Shown here: piece by piece, positions 5,568-7,234 of the stretch
How the letters are laid out: the number at the start of each line of letters is the position of its first letter
Numbering within the stretch: position 1 is the stretch's first letter
From: Acidobacteriaceae bacterium
GTDB lineage: Bacteria; Acidobacteriota; Terriglobia; Terriglobales; Acidobacteriaceae
Assembly: GCA_003152795.1 (NCBI GenBank)
Contig: PMBA01000444.1
Coordinates: forward strand, 326-7,559
Reading direction: 5' to 3'
DNA length: 7,234 nucleotides
Notes under the pieces: model-generated
Database searches by the model: none
What the model saw: only the letters and a program-made list of their open reading frames with translations
Told to the model about the DNA's origin: nothing
Position numbers and translations under genes: made by a program

Positions 5568-6710
5568 CTAGCGTTTCTCAACCGCTACATATACTTGCGG
5601 ATACACCGGGCCGATGTAATCCGCGCGCGGGCGGATCAGCCGGTTATCGTCCAGTTGTTCGATGACGTGCGCAGTCCACCCGCCGACCCTTGAGACGGCG
5701 AAGATCGGCGTGAATAGATCTACCTCGATGCCCAGTGTGTGATAGGTCGAAGCCGAGTAAAAGTCAACGTTGGCGTTGAGCTTTTTGTCAGCCCTGACGA
5801 AATCTTCGATCTTCTGCGAGTACTCGAACCATTTGGGATCGCCGCTGGAATGCCCGAGGTCGCGCGACATCTGCCGCAGGTGAGTGGCGCGCGGATCTTC
5901 CGTGTGATAAACGCGGTGTCCAAAGCCTGGAATCTTCTTCTTCTGCGCCAGCAACCCTTTCACGTACTCAACCGGGTCGGCGCCGTTGGCATCGATTTCC
6001 TTGAGGATTTTGAAAACGGCCTCGTTGGCGCCGCCATGCAGCGGCCCCTTGAGCGTGCCGATGGCAGAGGTCACGGCCGAATGCATGTCGGAAAGTGTGG
6101 CGGCGGTGACCCGGGCCGCGAAGGTGGAGGCGTTCAGCTCATGGTCGGCGTGCAGAATGAGCGCGATGTCAAGCGCGCGTTCCGCCGTCTTCGAGGGCGG
6201 GACACCATTCAGCATGAGCAGGAAATTCGCCGCGTGCGAGAGTTCGCGGTCTGGCGCCACCACCGGCTTGCCTTTGCGAATACGGTCGTAGTTCGCAACC
6301 AGCATCGACAGTTGCGACGTCAGGCGGATCGCCTTATTGATGTTTGCATCATGATCGTTTTTGTTATATTCGGGGTCGTAATAGGAAAGCGCGGACACCA
6401 GCGTACGCAGCATGTCCATCGGGGGAACGTGCTGGGGCACAAGTTGCAATCGATAAAAAATCGACGCGTCCAGCTTGCGCTCTTCCGCCATCCGCCACTT
6501 GAGGTGCTTGAGTTCGTCCGCGTTGGGCAAACGTCCAAACCAGAGCAGGTAGCAGACTTCCTCAAAGGTGGAGTGGTCGGCGAGATCGTGAATGTCATAC
6601 CCGCGATAGGCGAGCACACCCTGGTCACCGTCGATGTAGCAGATGCTGGATGTGGTGGCGACAACCCCTTCCAGTCCTTTGGGGGCGTGCAGGTTTATAA
6701 CGCTGGACAT
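5568..6710 (-). CDS. gltA: citrate synthase
   Basis: Citrate synthase condenses acetyl-CoA with oxaloacetate in the cytoplasm, the entry step of the TCA cycle. The ATG at 6710 (MSSVINLHAPKGLEGVVATT) gives 380 residues, typical of the short bacterial type close to 2-methylcitrate synthases. A longer frame from 6908 runs through promoter DNA and is rejected. The catalytic set is complete: His225 in GPLHGGANE, His265 in PGFGHRVYHTEDPR and Asp316 in NVDFYSASTY. ADHELNAST (188-196), SRVGGWTAH (340-348) and RPRADYIGP (360-368) are further family signatures. A role as 2-methylcitrate synthase is possible, but no prpB or prpD neighbour is in the window. AGGAG lies only two bases from the ATG, a short spacing. 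The promoter candidate is at 6780-6809. The gene may be cotranscribed with the desulfurase, across the palindrome at 5532-5551. Confidence 0.95.
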   Translation of the reverse strand: MSSVINLHAPKGLEGVVATTSSICYIDGDQGVLAYRGYDIHDLADHSTFEEVCYLLWFGRLPNADELKHLKWRMAEERKLDASIFYRLQLVPQHVPPMDMLRTLVSALSYYDPEYNKNDHDANINKAIRLTSQLSMLVANYDRIRKGKPVVAPDRELSHAANFLLMLNGVPPSKTAERALDIALILHADHELNASTFAARVTAATLSDMHSAVTSAIGTLKGPLHGGANEAVFKILKEIDANGADPVEYVKGLLAQKKKIPGFGHRVYHTEDPRATHLRQMSRDLGHSSGDPKWFEYSQKIEDFVRADKKLNANVDFYSASTYHTLGIEVDLFTPIFAVSRVGGWTAHVIEQLDDNRLIRPRADYIGPVYPQVYVAVEKR

Positions 6711-6779
6711 GGCTCCTCGCTGGCGATGCAGATGGAGATACGCTGCTCGAGCGCAAAATATGCGTGCGCGCAACCCACC

Positions 6780-6809
6780 TTTATACGCCAAACTGGCGGC
6801 AGTTTCCAA
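6780..6809 (-). promoter_or_regulatory. candidate promoter of citrate synthase
   Basis: On the minus strand, TTGGAA (6804-6809), an 18-base spacer and TATAAA (6780-6785) match a sigma-70 promoter well. The -10 is about 70 bases upstream of the citrate synthase ATG, leaving a leader of roughly 60 bases. The -35 overlaps the dyad at 6806-6822. Confidence 0.5.
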
Positions 6810-6822
6810 GCGCGCGGCTTGG
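6806..6822. promoter_or_regulatory. dyad (possible operator) between divergent promoters
   Basis: CCAAGC (6806-6811), spacer GCGCG and GCTTGG (6817-6822) form a perfect inverted repeat with six-base arms. It overlaps the -35 elements of both candidate promoters, so one dimeric regulator bound there could affect both genes. A second palindrome, CCGCGCGG, sits at 6832-6839 inside the plus-strand promoter spacer. No known regulator motif is recognised. Confidence 0.35.
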
Positions 6823-6848
6823 CTTGGTACTCCGCGCGGCGTTAAGAT
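6819..6848 (+). promoter_or_regulatory. candidate promoter of the S46 peptidase
   Basis: TTGGCT (6819-6824), an 18-base spacer and TAAGAT (6843-6848) fit a sigma-70 promoter. The -10 is about 72 bases upstream of the peptidase ATG. The element is back to back with the citrate synthase promoter candidate. Confidence 0.4.
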
Positions 6849-6920
6849 AGCCTGTTCGTTTTTTGCGACTGGAGTGCCTGTAGCGTTCCGGCAGAATCCC
6901 ATTACCAAGCGGAGAAATTC

Positions 6921-7234
6921 ATGCAGACAAGATTGTTCATTTTCGGACTGTGCTTCATCCTTATCCTTGCCCTGGCAACTCCCCTGGCGCTTGCGGACGA
7001 GGGCATGTGGTTATATAACGCCTTCCCCAGAGACCGCGTCCAGAAACAATACGGCTTCCTCCCGACCCAGGAGTGGCTCGACCATCTCCGGCTGTCGTCC
7101 GTGCGCTTTAACAACGGAGGCTCGGGTTCGTTCGTTTCCCCTGACGGCCTGGCATTCACCAATCATCACGTGGGCGCCGACTGCATCGGGAAACTCGCCA
7201 CCTCTGGCCATGACTATATGAAGACCGGTTTTTA
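6921..7234 (+). CDS. S46-family dipeptidyl-peptidase, N-terminal part (runs off the window)
   Basis: The first 104 codons of a secreted serine peptidase are visible. The ATG at 6921 has GGAGA at 6911-6915, five bases upstream. Residues 1-25 are a signal peptide (FGLCFILILALATPLALA) with cleavage expected before DEGMW, the conserved start of mature S46 enzymes. YGFLPTQEWLDHLRLSSVRF and NNGGSGSFVSPDGLAFTNHH follow. H82-H83 contain the catalytic histidine; the Asp and Ser of the triad lie beyond the window. S46 enzymes (DPP7/DPP11) remove dipeptides from peptide N termini in the periplasm, and full members are around 700 residues. The common TNHHC has Val at 84 here, with a Cys at 88. The gene diverges from citrate synthase. 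DPP7 and DPP11 cannot be told apart, because the specificity residue is not in view. Confidence 0.9.
   Translation, partial: MQTRLFIFGLCFILILALATPLALADEGMWLYNAFPRDRVQKQYGFLPTQEWLDHLRLSSVRFNNGGSGSFVSPDGLAFTNHHVGADCIGKLATSGHDYMKTGF

Noticed and set aside
5739..6845. Plus-strand frame of 368 codons
   Set aside because: It is antisense to citrate synthase, whose catalytic motifs are complete on the minus strand. The plus frame is Arg/Val/Gly-rich shadow sequence typical of GC-rich DNA.
6643..7221. Plus-strand frame of 192 codons across the divergent promoter region
   Set aside because: It overlaps the start of citrate synthase, the promoters and the peptidase in a different frame. The peptidase frame has the signal peptide and S46 motifs.

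Overview
This is a moderately GC-rich bacterial window: hand counts of single 60-base lines give about 60-62% G+C inside mnmA and about 45-53% between positions 2850 and 4200. The gene content would suit an Acidobacteriota genome: a ~380-residue citrate synthase, an IscS/NifS-type cysteine desulfurase close to mnmA, and an S46 peptidase with a TNHHVGADC signature. That placement is an inference from family resemblance, not from any search.

All genes except the last lie on the minus strand. Read in their own direction from the right they are: citrate synthase (5568-6710), a GC-rich palindrome, cysteine desulfurase (4282-5445), a secreted, C-terminally membrane-anchored SnoaL/ester-cyclase-like protein (3610-4224), a remnant that looks like the C-terminal tip of a polymorphic toxin (3375-3641), a probable immunity-type protein (2828-3367), mnmA (1687-2826), a previously easy-to-miss 40-codon ORF with a strong ribosome binding site (1359-1481), a secreted proline-tailed protein of unknown function (207-1151), and the first 19 bases of a tRNA, probably tRNA-Gly, which runs off the left edge. 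On the plus strand a secreted S46-family dipeptidyl-peptidase starts at 6921 and runs off the right edge, divergent from citrate synthase.

Cysteine desulfurase and MnmA are functional partners: the desulfurase mobilises sulfur from cysteine and MnmA uses it for 2-thiouridine at the tRNA wobble position. Here they face the same way but are separated by about 1.45 kb of lower-GC DNA carrying the SnoaL-like gene, the toxin remnant and the immunity-like gene. The simplest reading is an ancestral desulfurase-mnmA pair split by acquired DNA. The right edge of that segment runs directly into mnmA: the stop codon of the immunity-like gene is one base from the most likely mnmA start, and mnmA then has no ATG, GTG or TTG that would keep its first beta strand.

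The most interesting items are the toxin-tip/immunity pair, the non-canonical start of mnmA, and the 40-codon ORF whose leader can form two competing hairpins, one of which would hide the ribosome binding site. No gene-free stretch longer than 300 bases remains once the 40-codon ORF is accepted. I saw no CRISPR array, insertion sequence or rRNA.
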